Part shown: piece after piece, positions 7,395 through 17,377 of the stretch
Position numbering within the stretch: the stretch's first letter is position 1
How the letters are laid out: each line of letters begins with the position of its first letter
Source: Gammaproteobacteria bacterium
Lineage (GTDB): Bacteria > Pseudomonadota > Gammaproteobacteria > SZUA-152
DNA: 64,000 bases
Direction: 5' to 3'
NCBI GenBank assembly: GCA_032250735.1
Contig: JAVVEP010000003.1
Location: forward strand, 127,962-191,961
Notes under the pieces: generated by a model
Seen by the model: only the letters and a program-made list of their open reading frames with translations
Told to the model about the DNA's origin: nothing
Database searches by the model: none
Position numbers and translations under genes: made by a program

Positions 7395-8969
7395 ATGCCA
7401 AGCACACCCGCTCCTGTAATGACGATTATTCTCGACGGCTGGGGCTATCGCGAAGAAACCGAGTCCAATGCCATTGCGCATGCCCACACCCCCAACTGGG
7501 ACGCGCTGTGGGAAACATACCCGCACAGCCTGATCAAGGGCTCTGGCCCGGAAGTGGGCCTGCCCAGCGGCCAGATGGGCAACTCTGAGGTCGGCCACCT
7601 TAACCTGGGGGCCGGGCGTGTGGTCTATCAGGAATTCACCCGGGTCAGCCGGGCCATCCGCACCGGTTCGTTTTTCACCAATCACACCCTCACCGATGCC
7701 GTGGACCTCACCATCGCGACCGACCGCGCCGTACACATCCTCGGCCTGCTGTCCGAGGGCGGCGTGCACAGCCACGAAGAACATATCTGCGCGATGGCCA
7801 AACTGGCGGTCGAACGTGGCGCCAAACACGTCTACCTGCACGCCTTTCTGGATGGTCGGGATACCCCGCCGAAAAGCGCCGAGACCTACATCCGCTCCAT
7901 GCAGGACACCTTCGATGCGCTGGGCGGCGGCCGCTTTGCCTCCGTCATCGGCCGCTATTACGCGATGGATCGCGACCACCGCTGGCCACGGGTACAGGCC
8001 GCCTATGACCTGATCACCCAGGGCAAGGCCGACTTCGAGGCCCCCGATGCCCAGGCCGCGCTTGAGGCCGCCTATACCCGCGGCGAATCCGATGAATTTG
8101 TGCAGGCTACGCGCATTGTGCCCCCGGGCAAGAGCCCGGTGGAGCTGCGCGATGGCGACGTGCTGATCTTCATGAACTACCGCTCCGACCGGGCGCGCCA
8201 GATCACCCGGCCCTTCATTGAGCCCGGCTTCACGGAATTCGAGCGCGCGGCCACGCCCAAACTCGGCGCCTTCATCAGCCTCACCGAATACAGCGCCAGT
8301 TTTGATATCCCGGTGGCCTTTCCCCCAGATCGCCTCAACAATGTGTTTGGCGAATACATCTCCAGCCTGGGCCTGCGCCAGCTGCGCATCGCCGAAACGG
8401 AAAAATACGCGCACGTCACCTTCTTCTTCAATGGCGGGCGCGAGGCGGTCTTCGACGGTGAAGACCGCATCCTGGTGCCCTCCCCGGATGTCGCCACCTA
8501 CGACCTGCAACCGGAGATGAGCGCCCCGGAGCTTACCGACAGGCTGATCGAGGCGATCCTCAGCAAGAAATACGACACGATTATCTGCAACTACGCCAAC
8601 CCGGACATGGTCGGTCACACCGGTAATTTTGAGGCCACGGTCAAGGCCATCGAGGCGCTGGACGTGTGCCTGGGGCGCGTGGTCACGGCGCTGAAAAGCG
8701 TGGGCGGCGAAGCGCTGATCACCGCCGATCACGGCAACGCCGAACAGATGCACAGCAATGACACCGGCCAGGCCCACACCGCGCACACCACCAACCCGGT
8801 ACCGCTGATCTACATCGGCCGCCCGGCGACCCTGGCCGAAACCGGCTCGCTGTGCGACGTCGCCCCTACCATGCTGACCCTGATGGGACTCGACATCCCC
8901 GAAGAGATGGGCGGCCACAACCTGGTCACCCTGGCGACCGATGACGTGGCAGGAGATGACGCCGCTTAA
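7395..8969 (+). CDS. gpmI: 2,3-bisphosphoglycerate-independent phosphoglycerate mutase
   Basis: Interconverts 3- and 2-phosphoglycerate using a metal-bound phosphoserine. The N-terminal [11 protein letters not shown] has the first metal Asp, and [16 protein letters not shown] contains the catalytic Ser. [12 protein letters not shown] and [11 protein letters not shown] supply further metal ligands. The ATG at 7395 (MPSTPAP) gives 524 residues, close to the usual 510-515; a GTG at 7329 would add 22 unlikely residues. Its 3' end overlaps envC, as in the gpmI-envC arrangement of E. coli. Confidence 0.95.
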   Translation: MPSTPAPVMTIILDGWGYREETESNAIAHAHTPNWDALWETYPHSLIKGSGPEVGLPSGQMGNSEVGHLNLGAGRVVYQEFTRVSRAIRTGSFFTNHTLTDAVDLTIATDRAVHILGLLSEGGVHSHEEHICAMAKLAVERGAKHVYLHAFLDGRDTPPKSAETYIRSMQDTFDALGGGRFASVIGRYYAMDRDHRWPRVQAAYDLITQGKADFEAPDAQAALEAAYTRGESDEFVQATRIVPPGKSPVELRDGDVLIFMNYRSDRARQITRPFIEPGFTEFERAATPKLGAFISLTEYSASFDIPVAFPPDRLNNVFGEYISSLGLRQLRIAETEKYAHVTFFFNGGREAVFDGEDRILVPSPDVATYDLQPEMSAPELTDRLIEAILSKKYDTIICNYANPDMVGHTGNFEATVKAIEALDVCLGRVVTALKSVGGEALITADHGNAEQMHSNDTGQAHTAHTTNPVPLIYIGRPATLAETGSLCDVAPTMLTLMGLDIPEEMGGHNLVTLATDDVAGDDAA

Positions 8970-10200
8970 GTTGTCCGGCGCCGTGCCGCACGTCCATAAT
9001 CGCCGCCGATGCGCAACCCTCTTCCTGCTGCTGTGCTGCGGCTGGCCGCTGCTGTCCACGGCCGAATCCACCACCGACCACAACACCGGTCTCAAGCTCG
9101 AACAGCTGCGCCAGCAGATCCAGTCCCTGCGCCATGAGCTGGACACCGACCAGCAACGCAACCGCGACCTCCGCTCCCAGCTGCGCGATACCGAACGCCA
9201 CATCGGCAAGGTCGTCGCCCTGCTCAAAGGCCTCAACCAGCAGCTGCACCTACAACAGCGCGAACTGCAGAAGCTGCACCGGGCCCGCAAGACCCAGCAG
9301 GCAAATCTGCAGGTGCAACGGGTATCGCTCGCCCGACAGATCCGGGCCGCCTACACGATCGGCCAGCAGGAGTACCTGAAAATCCTCCTCAACCAGCAGG
9401 ACCCCGCGGCCGTCACGCGCACCCTCACCTATTATGATTATTTCAACCGGGCCCGCCTGACCCGCATCCGCAGCCTCGACACCAGCCTCGCCGAGCTGCA
9501 CCGCCTCGAACAGGCGATCCAGTCCGAAACCGCAAAGCTGGAACGCAACCAGCAGGAGCAGTCCGCGGAAAAGCAGCAGCTCGAACAGACCCGCAGCCAG
9601 CGGGCCGAGGTGCTGGCCAAACTCCAGCAGCAGATCCTGGCCAAGGGCGAACGCCTGTCCCTGCTGCAGGAAGATGAACGCCGTCTGCAACAGTTGCTGG
9701 ATCGCCTCGCCACGGCCCCGCCGGCCGATACCTCACCGCCCACCGACGCCGCCCCCAGCAGCGAAGGCACCGAGCACACCCCCTTCCACACCCTGCGCGG
9801 CCGTCTGCAATGGCCCTCCGCCGGGAGGCTCACTTCGCGCTATGGCGGCGCCCGCAACGTCGGCAAGCTCAAGTGGCAGGGAGTCACCATCGACGCCCCG
9901 GAAGGCACCGAGGTCCGCGCCATCTCCCACGGCCGGATTGCCTTTTCGGACTGGCTGCGCGGCTTTGGCCTGCTCACCATCATTGACCACGGCGACGGCT
10001 ACATGAGCCTGTACGGCGGCAATCAGAGTCTGTTCAAGGAGGTGGGCGACTGGGTGGAGGCCGGCGATGTCATCGCCAGCGTTGGCAACAGTGGCGGCAA
10101 CAAGAACGCCGCACTGTATTTCGAGATCCGCCACAACGGCAAACCCACCAACCCCCTCAAGTGGTGCCGAAATGAGCCGAAACAGGTTAAACACTCTTGA
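8941..10200 (+). CDS. envC: Murein hydrolase activator EnvC
   Basis: A 419-residue periplasmic protein of cell division. A hydrophobic signal segment lies near residues 25-42. A long coiled coil of Gln/Leu/Arg-rich heptads follows (about 50-265), then a LytM/M23 domain. The metal-site residues of active M23 peptidases are lost: the HxH motif reads YFEIRH and an earlier segment reads [11 protein letters not shown], as in E. coli EnvC, which activates amidases and does not cut peptidoglycan itself. The start is uncertain: the ATG at 8941 overlaps gpmI by 29 nt, and an ATG at 8956 abuts AGGAG too closely. Confidence 0.93.
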   Translation: MTWQEMTPLKLSGAVPHVHNRRRCATLFLLLCCGWPLLSTAESTTDHNTGLKLEQLRQQIQSLRHELDTDQQRNRDLRSQLRDTERHIGKVVALLKGLNQQLHLQQRELQKLHRARKTQQANLQVQRVSLARQIRAAYTIGQQEYLKILLNQQDPAAVTRTLTYYDYFNRARLTRIRSLDTSLAELHRLEQAIQSETAKLERNQQEQSAEKQQLEQTRSQRAEVLAKLQQQILAKGERLSLLQEDERRLQQLLDRLATAPPADTSPPTDAAPSSEGTEHTPFHTLRGRLQWPSAGRLTSRYGGARNVGKLKWQGVTIDAPEGTEVRAISHGRIAFSDWLRGFGLLTIIDHGDGYMSLYGGNQSLFKEVGDWVEAGDVIASVGNSGGNKNAALYFEIRHNGKPTNPLKWCRNEPKQVKHS

Positions 10201-10429
10201 TCTCGCCTCCATTGCGCCCGCCCTCACGAGACTTTTTTACCGTACAGGGACTTTTCCTGCGCGACCCTCGTGCAGGCCGGTACAATATTCAGATCAATGA
10301 AAGTGCAGGTTTATTCACAAGTTAGGCGGAGTACTGCATAATCGGCCGGAATCCTTCAGCAGACATTGCACTGGTCCACCTTTTAATCAACCCAATCACG
10401 GCCTCTTGTTTTGAGACCCGGAGTCATCC

Positions 10430-11746
10430 ATGAAATCGAACTATCGCACGCTGTTTGTGCTCCTGACCGGCATCATCCTCGGCGTCAGCCTGGCCATTGG
10501 CCAGGGTGTGTTTGCGGAGAAGAGCGCGGACAAAATCGTCGGCAAGCTCGGGCTGCCTCTGGATGAACTACGCAGTTTCACCGAGGTGTTTGCCCGCATT
10601 AAAAATGACTACGTGGAAGAGGTCAGCGACAAGACGCTGCTGGAAAATGCGATTCGCGGCATGCTCTCCGGGCTCGACCCCCATTCCAGTTATCTGGACC
10701 CCGAAAATTTCAAGGAGCTACAGGTCGGCACCTCCGGTGAGTTCGGCGGTCTCGGCATCGAGGTCGGCATGGAAGACGGCTTTGTCAAAGTCATCTCCCC
10801 CATTGACGACACCCCGGCCATGCGTGCCGGCGTGAAGGCCGGTGACCTGGTGATCCGCCTTGACGAACAACCGGTGAAGGGCATGACCCTGCATGAGGCC
10901 GTCAAGATCATGCGCGGCAAGGTCGGCACCGACATTGTGCTGACCATCATCCGCGAGGGCGAGGAAAAGCCACTGAAGATCACCATCACCCGCGACGTCA
11001 TCAAGGTAAAGAGCGTGCGCGCCCGTACCCTGGAGGACGGCTTCGGTTATCTGCGCATTTCGCAGTTCCAGTCGCACACGGGTGAAAACCTGGCCGAGGC
11101 CATCGAGCAGCTGAAAAAGGAAAACGGTGGCACGCTCAAGGGCATGGTGCTGGACCTGCGCAACAACCCCGGCGGCGTACTGAATGCCGCCGTTGAGGTC
11201 AGCGACGCCTTCCTCGACTCCGGACTGATCGTCTACACCGAAGGCCGCATTGCGGACTCCGCCATGAAATTCAGCGCCACCCCGCGCCGCCTGCTGGATG
11301 GTGCGCCGCTGGTCGTGCTGGTCAACGGCGGCTCTGCCTCTGCCTCGGAGATCGTGGCCGGCGCATTGCAGGATCACCGCCGCGCCGTGATCCTCGGCAC
11401 CCGTACCTTTGGCAAGGGCTCGGTCCAGACCATCCTGCCGCTGAATGACCAGACCGCGCTGAAGCTCACCACCGCGCGCTACTTCACGCCATCGGGTCGC
11501 TCAATCCAGGCGGAAGGCATCAAGCCGGACATCGAGCTCGAGGCCGTCAAGATCACCCGTCTGGAAGGCACGGGTGAGCGTGTCAAGGAGTCCGACCTGT
11601 CCGGTCACCTGCAAAACGGCAAGGCCGACAAAAAGCCACTGGACAAGGTGCCGGACGAAAAGGAACTCTCCTTGGCGCAAACGGATTACCAGCTGTATGA
11701 GGCGCTGAATATTCTCAAGGGTCTGGAAATTCTCGGCCGCCGCTAA
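10430..11746 (+). CDS. ctpA: Carboxyl-terminal processing protease (S41)
   Basis: A 438-residue periplasmic serine protease. An N-terminal signal/anchor (residues 8-28) is followed by a PDZ domain (about 95-185), FGGLGIEV through EGEEKPLKI, and the S41 catalytic core. The Ser-Lys dyad is Ser304 in SASASE and Lys329 in FGKGSV, with the family's 25-residue spacing. It follows envC by 229 nt and precedes yibQ by 23 nt, the usual envelope-maintenance cluster. The C-terminus is Lys/Asp-rich. Confidence 0.95.
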   Translation: MKSNYRTLFVLLTGIILGVSLAIGQGVFAEKSADKIVGKLGLPLDELRSFTEVFARIKNDYVEEVSDKTLLENAIRGMLSGLDPHSSYLDPENFKELQVGTSGEFGGLGIEVGMEDGFVKVISPIDDTPAMRAGVKAGDLVIRLDEQPVKGMTLHEAVKIMRGKVGTDIVLTIIREGEEKPLKITITRDVIKVKSVRARTLEDGFGYLRISQFQSHTGENLAEAIEQLKKENGGTLKGMVLDLRNNPGGVLNAAVEVSDAFLDSGLIVYTEGRIADSAMKFSATPRRLLDGAPLVVLVNGGSASASEIVAGALQDHRRAVILGTRTFGKGSVQTILPLNDQTALKLTTARYFTPSGRSIQAEGIKPDIELEAVKITRLEGTGERVKESDLSGHLQNGKADKKPLDKVPDEKELSLAQTDYQLYEALNILKGLEILGRR

Positions 11747-11769
11747 CACCAGGGGATGTCCGCGCAGGC

Positions 11770-12621
11770 ATGATGGATAACGCACCACAACCTTCATGCC
11801 TGCCGCGCCGCAACGGATGGCCACAACGGCTATGCCTATGGTTATCCCTTGCGGCCACCGCCGGCCTCGCACAGGCCGAGACCACACCGGACAATCAGCC
11901 GCCAACCGGCTTACCACCGATCAGCATCGGCATCATCATCGATGACCTCGGTTACCTTAACCAACGTGATGCCCGCGCCGTGCATCTACCGGGCGCCGTA
12001 ACCCTGGCCTTCCTGCCACAGACACCGCACGCCCATGAGCTGGCCACACTTGCGCATCGACTCAAAAAAGAGATCATGCTGCACCTGCCGATGGAATCCA
12101 TGCACAACCAGCGCCTGGGTCCCGGCGGCCTGACCCTGGACATGACGGCACGGCAATTCACCAAACAGCTACAGCTAGACCTGGATTCGGTGCCCCATGT
12201 CGTCGGCGTCAACAACCACATGGGCAGCCTGCTCACCCAGCACCCCGGCCACATGCAATGGCTGATGCTGGAGCTGCGCAAACGCAACAATCTCTATTTT
12301 GTCGACAGCTATACCACCAAAACCAGCATCGCCCAGCAACTGGCTAACGAGAACTGGATACCCAATCTGCGCCGCGATGTTTTTCTGGACCACGACCGCA
12401 ATCCGGAGATGATCCGCTTTCACTTTCGTCGCCTGATCAATAAGGCCCGACAGAACGGTTCGGCGCTGGCCATTGGCCACCCCTTCCCCGAAACCATGAA
12501 GGTGCTGGAGGAAGAGTTACCCAAACTGCGGGCACAGGGCATCCGTCTACTGCCGGTCTCGCAATTGGTACAGCAAACAATGGAGGATTCAAAACTATGG
12601 CAAGCGTACTTGTCCCACTAG
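11770..12621 (+). CDS. yibQ: Divergent polysaccharide deacetylase YibQ
   Basis: A 283-residue exported protein with an N-terminal signal peptide (LCLWLSLAATAGLAQA). The fold starts with IGIIIDDLGYL and contains LHLPMES, VGVNNHMGS and the C-terminal AIGHPFP, all typical of the divergent polysaccharide deacetylase family. The substrate is unknown. It is expected in the periplasm as part of the gpmI-envC-ctpA-yibQ group. Its 3' end overlaps the next gene by 25 nt, which suggests coupled translation. Confidence 0.9.
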   Translation: MMDNAPQPSCLPRRNGWPQRLCLWLSLAATAGLAQAETTPDNQPPTGLPPISIGIIIDDLGYLNQRDARAVHLPGAVTLAFLPQTPHAHELATLAHRLKKEIMLHLPMESMHNQRLGPGGLTLDMTARQFTKQLQLDLDSVPHVVGVNNHMGSLLTQHPGHMQWLMLELRKRNNLYFVDSYTTKTSIAQQLANENWIPNLRRDVFLDHDRNPEMIRFHFRRLINKARQNGSALAIGHPFPETMKVLEEELPKLRAQGIRLLPVSQLVQQTMEDSKLWQAYLSH

Positions 12622-13148
12622 CGCAGGGCTGCGAAGAACTGGAAGCCGTTACCATTATTGATCTGCTGCGTCGGGCGGGCATCAAGGTCACCACCGCCGG
12701 TCTCGATGCGCAACCGATACACGCCAGCCGCGGCGTGGTGCTGATCGCCGACACCACTCTGGATGAGGCACTGAAAAGTGACTACGACATGGTGGTGCTG
12801 CCCGGCGGCCTGCCCGGTGCCGACCACCTGGATCAGGATGCGCGCATTCAGGCCCTGCTCAAAAAGATGGCCAACAGCGAACGATTTACCGCTGCCATCT
12901 GCGCCGCACCCAAGGTGCTCGCCAGTGCCGGCCTGCTCGACGGCAAGCGCGCCACCGCCTATCCCGGCACGCTGGAAAAACTCCAGCTCAGCAACACCGA
13001 CATCACAGCCGAGACGATCATGATCGACGGCAAGGTCATCACCTCACGCGGTCCCGGCACCGCCATGGACTTCGCCCTCACCCTCATCGAAACCCTGGTG
13101 GGTGCGGAAAAACGCCAGCAGGTGGAGACGGGTTTGGTGCGGCCCTAA
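12597..13148 (+). CDS. DJ-1/PfpI family protein (YajL-like)
   Basis: A 183-residue cytoplasmic protein with the DJ-1 fold. VLVPLAQGCEELEAV holds the conserved Glu, and AAICAAPKVLA carries the nucleophile-elbow Cys. Members such as YajL act as glyoxalase/deglycase-like or chaperone enzymes; the exact activity cannot be read from sequence. It starts inside the end of yibQ, so it is the last gene of that operon. Confidence 0.88.
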   Translation: MASVLVPLAQGCEELEAVTIIDLLRRAGIKVTTAGLDAQPIHASRGVVLIADTTLDEALKSDYDMVVLPGGLPGADHLDQDARIQALLKKMANSERFTAAICAAPKVLASAGLLDGKRATAYPGTLEKLQLSNTDITAETIMIDGKVITSRGPGTAMDFALTLIETLVGAEKRQQVETGLVRP

Positions 13149-13517
13149 GCTGACCCGCGACCCGCCTGCCTGGCGAGTCGCACCGGACCAGCGCACAGCC
13201 CAGGAATAAGTGGACTCTGGGTATTTCGCTGTGGTTGATCTTAAACCAGTCGCGTCGCGGCTTTGATGTCACAGGGCATCTTAAAAAAGTGGCCTGGCAC
13301 TGACCATGACTAGTACCCTGCACATAACTATAAGCGGCTTCACAACGGCCTCCGTTAAAAATCGTTCATCATCGTGACCGACGATTAGTCACAGAATGAA
13401 TGCCTCAACGCAGAGGCAAGCACCCGCATCACACCAAACTGCGACACTGTGTCGCATTCCCCTGCCATTCCCATGGTATTAGCATGCTCGCCACTATTTC
13501 TGCCTGGAGAGCGCCGC
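13149..13517. other. Non-coding gap before the lipoprotein cluster
   Basis: 369 bp without a credible gene. An inverted repeat AATCGT/ACGATT spans about 13359-13387 and may mark a promoter or operator for the downstream cluster. No T-run terminator was seen after the DJ-1 family gene. Confidence 0.35.
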
Positions 13518-15185
13518 ATGTCGACCACAAACCCTCTGTCATTCACACACCACATAGCCACCCTGTGCCTCGCCGGCCTCGCCTGCATCGGCCTGGCCGG
13601 GTGCAGCAGCGACGATACCGCGCATGATCACGCCACGCATGCGCTGACCCTCACCGGCTCCGCCTTCGCCGCCGCCGTGAATGGCGCCCACTGTATGGTG
13701 AAGGACCCCGCCAACGGGGCCATCCTCGAAGGCCCCGTCACCACGGACGCCGCTGGCGATTACCGCATCACCGTGCACGAGGCCTACCTGCAAGGCGAGC
13801 TGCTGCTGGAATGCAGCGGCGGCAGCTATGTGGATGAGGCGACCGGCAGCAGCGTAGCCGACGCCGGCATCCTCAGCGCACACATCGCGGCCGACAGCCT
13901 CGACGAGGACGACCAGGTGCACGCCACGCCGGCCAGCACCCTGCTGGCGACTCTCATCAACCGCTTCGGCCACAGCCTCGCCGAGGCGCAGGCCCTTTTC
14001 ACCAGCGCCTTCGGCTTTTCGCCCGATCACGCCATCGCTCCCGCCGATGCCACCCACGAAGCGCCCGACGCCACCGACGCGCAGCGCCTGGCCGGCCTGC
14101 GCGCGGCGGCATTCAGCCAGCTGGGCAACGACCTCGGCCTCGACCCGGCCCGGCAGTTCGATATGCTCAGCGCCCTGGCCGAGGACCTTGCCGACGGCCA
14201 GCTGGACGGGGCCGGCAGCGCCGGCGGCATCACCCTTGCCGGCACCGCGACAGCGCTCGGCGCCGACATCCAGAATCGATTTGGCCGCGCCCTGCTGAAC
14301 TTCCGCGCCGGCGGCAGAGACCTGAGCGGGCTCACCAATGACAAGATCGGTGTGCTGCCTTTCGCCCGCACGGCGCTCACCGATCGCTATCGTCTCCGCT
14401 ATCTGCCTGACAACCTGCCGGGCAGCATGGCGGCGATGCAGGGCAAGTCCCGCTTCCAGATCGCGGTGACCGACGCCGCCACCGGTCTGGCCCCGCAGAC
14501 CGGGCTATCCCTCAGCCTGCTGCCCGTGATGCACATGGCCAGCCACAGCCACGGCACCCCGGTGGACGGCTGCACCGAGACCGCCACTGCCGGCACCTAT
14601 GCCTGCACCGTCTACTACCTGATGGCCTCACAGATGATGAACGGCACGGCCATGGGCTACTGGGATCTTCGGCTGCTGATCGACGGCACCGATGAGACCC
14701 ACTTCTATCCCCCGGTGATGATGGCCATGGGCGATTCCACCCGCGCCACCCTCAAGGGGGTGGACGACCGCATCGCCGGCATGGGCCAGCCGGAAAGCCG
14801 CAGCTATTACCTGTTCCGCTCCGGCCTGTCCGGTGAGACCGGCAATCACCGCTTCCAGCTGTTCATCGCCGCCAGGGAAAACATGATGGACTACCCCGCC
14901 CTCGCCTCGGGCAGCATCCTCAACCCTGGGGATGCCGAGCATGAACTGAGCGTGACCAGCATCAGCGTCGAGGTCTCCACCGATGCCGGCAGCTGGATCA
15001 CGGCCAGCGAAGACGGCGGCGGCTACTGGACGGCCGAGGGCCTGGGCGGACTGGACAATGGCAGCCAGGGCGAGATCCATGTGCGCCTCAGCGTCAATGG
15101 CGAGCAAAAGAGCACGGACGGCAACCCGGCAACCGACGGCACGGCCTATGCGACCTTTCTGGCCACCCCGGCACCGAACCTGTAG
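13518..15185 (+). CDS. Lipoprotein with Met/His-rich YtkA/FixH-like domain
   Basis: A 555-residue lipoprotein. The start at 13518 has GGAG 9 nt upstream; a hydrophobic stretch leads to the lipobox LAGC. The N-terminal part (GPVTTDAAGDYRITV) looks like a carboxypeptidase-regulatory Ig-like fold, and the middle is helical and Ala-rich. The segment LLPVMHMASHSHGTPVDGC, followed by YLMASQMM and GYWDLRLLIDG, resembles YtkA/FixH-type domains, and its Met and His residues could bind Cu(I). A second Ig-like part ends the protein. It heads a four-gene cluster with an outer-membrane barrel and two thioredoxin-fold proteins. A metal-related role is inference. Confidence 0.7.
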   Translation: MSTTNPLSFTHHIATLCLAGLACIGLAGCSSDDTAHDHATHALTLTGSAFAAAVNGAHCMVKDPANGAILEGPVTTDAAGDYRITVHEAYLQGELLLECSGGSYVDEATGSSVADAGILSAHIAADSLDEDDQVHATPASTLLATLINRFGHSLAEAQALFTSAFGFSPDHAIAPADATHEAPDATDAQRLAGLRAAAFSQLGNDLGLDPARQFDMLSALAEDLADGQLDGAGSAGGITLAGTATALGADIQNRFGRALLNFRAGGRDLSGLTNDKIGVLPFARTALTDRYRLRYLPDNLPGSMAAMQGKSRFQIAVTDAATGLAPQTGLSLSLLPVMHMASHSHGTPVDGCTETATAGTYACTVYYLMASQMMNGTAMGYWDLRLLIDGTDETHFYPPVMMAMGDSTRATLKGVDDRIAGMGQPESRSYYLFRSGLSGETGNHRFQLFIAARENMMDYPALASGSILNPGDAEHELSVTSISVEVSTDAGSWITASEDGGGYWTAEGLGGLDNGSQGEIHVRLSVNGEQKSTDGNPATDGTAYATFLATPAPNL

Positions 15186-15190
15186 TAGCT

Positions 15191-15246
15191 GAAAAGTGCC
15201 ACCCGAAAAATGACCTTTGAAAAATGCCACTGGAAAAGTGCCGGCA
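15191..15246 (+). repeat. 14-bp tandem repeat (x4) across a start codon
   Basis: Four imperfect 14-bp units (15191, 15205, 15219, 15233), each beginning GAAAA(A/G)TG. Each unit therefore contains ATG or GTG at the same place. Only the one at 15210 is in frame with the outer-membrane gene. Because 14 is not a multiple of three, loss or gain of a unit would change which potential start is in frame. Confidence 0.8.
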
Positions 15247-16250
15247 ACCGCTGCGCCAAGGTGTCCGCGTCGCTCCCCGGCACGGTCAGGCCCATCGCCC
15301 TTCTTGCCGTGGGGCTGATCGGCGTCGGCCTCTACGGCAACGCGTCGGCGGCCTCGTGTTGCGGCGGCGGTGCCTCCGGCTCGCTGCTGCTGCCGAAGAC
15401 TTCCCAGGCGATGATCGATGTCAGTGTCGACGGGGAATACTACAACGGTTTCTGGAAGGGCGATGGCGACTGGTCGCCCGACCCGCCGGGCGCTGCGCTG
15501 CAGCAATACCGCCTCAACCTGGGTTACGCCCAGCGTCTGGCGCCCCGCTGGCAGCTGTCGGCATCGCTCCCCTATGTGTGGAACAACAACCGCTACGCCA
15601 ACCTGGAACGCGCCACCCACGGCATCGGGGACGGCATGGTGACGATGTGGTACGAGGCCTTTGATGACATCACCTGTGTCTGGAACGTCACTGGCTGGCA
15701 GGACCTCAAACCTGCCATCTACTGGGGCGCCTCCCTGCTGATACCCACCGGCACCTCGCCCTACGACCAGGTGCAGGACAGCTTCGACATCACCGGCCGC
15801 GGGGCCTATCGCCTGGACGGCTCGGTGCTCATCGAAAAGACCATCTACCCCTGGAGCGCCAGCCTGCAGGCCAGCTACGGCCGCTACCTCGAGCGCCCGG
15901 TGAACCGCGAATACGGCCAGTACGTGGAACCCTATGACAAACAGCTGGGCGACCGTTTCAGCCGCAGCCTCGCGCTGGGCTACACCTATTTTACCGATCG
16001 GCTGGACTCCCTGACCGCGACCCTGACCTACGCCCATCTGACGGAACAGCAGACCCGCTTCGATGGCCACACCGACCCCACCTCCGGCCTGCAAAGGCGC
16101 TCCCTGACCGCCAGCCTGGCCTGGGCAACGGATGACCGTCGCTGGGTAAGCCGGCTCAGCTGGAACCATGCGCCGGCCCGCGATGGCTGGGGGGAAAACT
16201 TTCCGGCCACGGATATCATCAGCCTCGGAGTCAGCCATGTACTACGCTAG
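15210..16250 (+). CDS. Outer-membrane beta-barrel protein, function unknown
   Basis: A 346-residue protein with a long N-terminal region and a signal segment (IALLAVGLIGVGLYG, then ASA). The mature part begins with SCCGGG, two adjacent Cys. The rest alternates polar and aromatic residues in strands with Tyr/Trp girdles (RLNLGYAQRLAPRW, GAYRLDGSVLIEK, LALGYTYFTDRL) and ends in a strand with LGVSHVLR, as expected of an outer-membrane barrel. No specific family is recognised. The start lies within a 14-bp tandem repeat and has no clear ribosome binding site. It overlaps the next gene by 14 nt. Confidence 0.72.
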   Translation: MTFEKCHWKSAGNRCAKVSASLPGTVRPIALLAVGLIGVGLYGNASAASCCGGGASGSLLLPKTSQAMIDVSVDGEYYNGFWKGDGDWSPDPPGAALQQYRLNLGYAQRLAPRWQLSASLPYVWNNNRYANLERATHGIGDGMVTMWYEAFDDITCVWNVTGWQDLKPAIYWGASLLIPTGTSPYDQVQDSFDITGRGAYRLDGSVLIEKTIYPWSASLQASYGRYLERPVNREYGQYVEPYDKQLGDRFSRSLALGYTYFTDRLDSLTATLTYAHLTEQQTRFDGHTDPTSGLQRRSLTASLAWATDDRRWVSRLSWNHAPARDGWGENFPATDIISLGVSHVLR

Positions 16251-16824
16251 GAACCTGTCGGGTTTGGGATTGTTGCTCACCCTGCTGCTCGTCCTGCCGG
16301 GCTGTGACGGGCTGGGCGATGACCTGTCGCCCTCCGGCGCGGATCGACGCGCCGAGGTGGTCGCCGGCTCCATCGGCGCACAGCCGAGCCAGCAGGCGGC
16401 GGACTTCCGCCTCACCACCAGCACCGGCTCCGATTTCACCCTATCGGCCCACCTGCAGGGCGGCAGTGACCCCGCCGATGTCATCGTGCTCTACTTCACC
16501 ATGTGGTGCCCGGTCTGCCTGGCCCACTCGGATTACCTCTACAGCCAGATCATTCCCCGCTTCCGAAACCGCGGCCGCGTGGTCTATGCGCTGGTGGATT
16601 ACGTGTCCGGCAGTGTCAGCGGCAGCCGCATGCAGGAGCTGGCCAATGGCTATGCCGGCTCCGACTTCGTCACCCTGGCCGACGTGGATCAGGCCCTGCA
16701 ACACCAGCTCAACGCCACCATGGCCACGGTGGTGGTCATCGACCGCACCGGCACCATCCTGCTCAATGAAGACTTCCGTGACGGCAGCGCCCTCACCGCC
16801 AGCCTCGAACAGCAGCTGCCATGA
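16237..16824 (+). CDS. Thioredoxin-fold lipoprotein
   Basis: A 195-residue lipoprotein: the hydrophobic N-terminus ends in the lipobox LPGC. The start at 16237 has GGAG 7 nt upstream. The active site is TMWCPVC in a thioredoxin/TlpA-like fold, followed by a cis-loop region TMATVVVID. It should act at the envelope as a thiol-disulfide exchanger, perhaps keeping Cys of the CCGGG barrel or metal-binding partners reduced. It overlaps the barrel gene upstream and shares an ATGA overlap with the next thioredoxin gene. Confidence 0.82.
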   Translation: MYYARNLSGLGLLLTLLLVLPGCDGLGDDLSPSGADRRAEVVAGSIGAQPSQQAADFRLTTSTGSDFTLSAHLQGGSDPADVIVLYFTMWCPVCLAHSDYLYSQIIPRFRNRGRVVYALVDYVSGSVSGSRMQELANGYAGSDFVTLADVDQALQHQLNATMATVVVIDRTGTILLNEDFRDGSALTASLEQQLP

Positions 16825-17369
16825 AGATTTTCACGGCGGCGCTGATCGGCCTGACGCTGCTCGCTGTTGTTCAAGCGACAGTTCAAGCGGCTGTCCCGGC
16901 GACAGACTATGCCGCCCAGGCGGCGATCCGGCCCGGTGACCTCCGCCCCCTGCCCCCTATCCGCTGGCAGGATGCGGATGACCACACCCACTCGCTCGCC
17001 GACACCCAGGGCAGGGCCCGCATCCTGCACTTCTGGGCCGCATGGTGCGTCCCCTGCCGCCGGGAGCTGCCGGCCCTGTTGCGGTGGCAGACGGCGCATC
17101 CGGAGATCGAGATTGTCGTGCTTTCCGTGGATCGGCGGCTGGCCCAGGCCCGGCACTTTCTGCACAAATACCGGCTACCCCTCCCGCCCCTGCTGCTGCA
17201 TCCGGATGACCATGCGCTCCTCAGCCTGCCCGCCCTGCCCTATACCCTGTTCCTCTCCCGCGACGGGCTTGTGCTCGGCTACCAGCTTGGCCCCGCCCCG
17301 TGGGAGACCGAGGCCTTTACCCGCGCGGTGCAGACCCTGCTGGAGACCGATCCCGGCCAGCAACGCTAG
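16821..17369 (+). CDS. TlpA-like periplasmic thioredoxin
   Basis: A 182-residue protein with a cleavable signal (ALIGLTLLAVVQA). The thioredoxin-like domain has WAAWCVPCRREL, the active site, and LPALPYTLFLSRDG, the cis-Pro region. Proteins of this type reduce disulfides in cytochrome c maturation or copper insertion. ATGA overlap with the preceding thioredoxin lipoprotein shows co-translation. A pair of differing thioredoxin-fold proteins suggests a relay between periplasm and outer leaflet, which is inference. Confidence 0.85.
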   Translation: MKIFTAALIGLTLLAVVQATVQAAVPATDYAAQAAIRPGDLRPLPPIRWQDADDHTHSLADTQGRARILHFWAAWCVPCRRELPALLRWQTAHPEIEIVVLSVDRRLAQARHFLHKYRLPLPPLLLHPDDHALLSLPALPYTLFLSRDGLVLGYQLGPAPWETEAFTRAVQTLLETDPGQQR

Positions 17370-17377
17370 GAATCCGC

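Noticed and set aside
7347-9290. Long minus-strand open frame (647 codons) opposite gpmI and envC
   Set aside because: GC-rich antisense shadow; the plus strand has clear catalytic motifs and the antisense translation has no family features.
14628-16238. Minus-strand open frame (536 codons) opposite the lipoprotein and barrel genes
   Set aside because: Composition follows the third-codon GC of the plus-strand genes; no ribosome site or recognizable domain.
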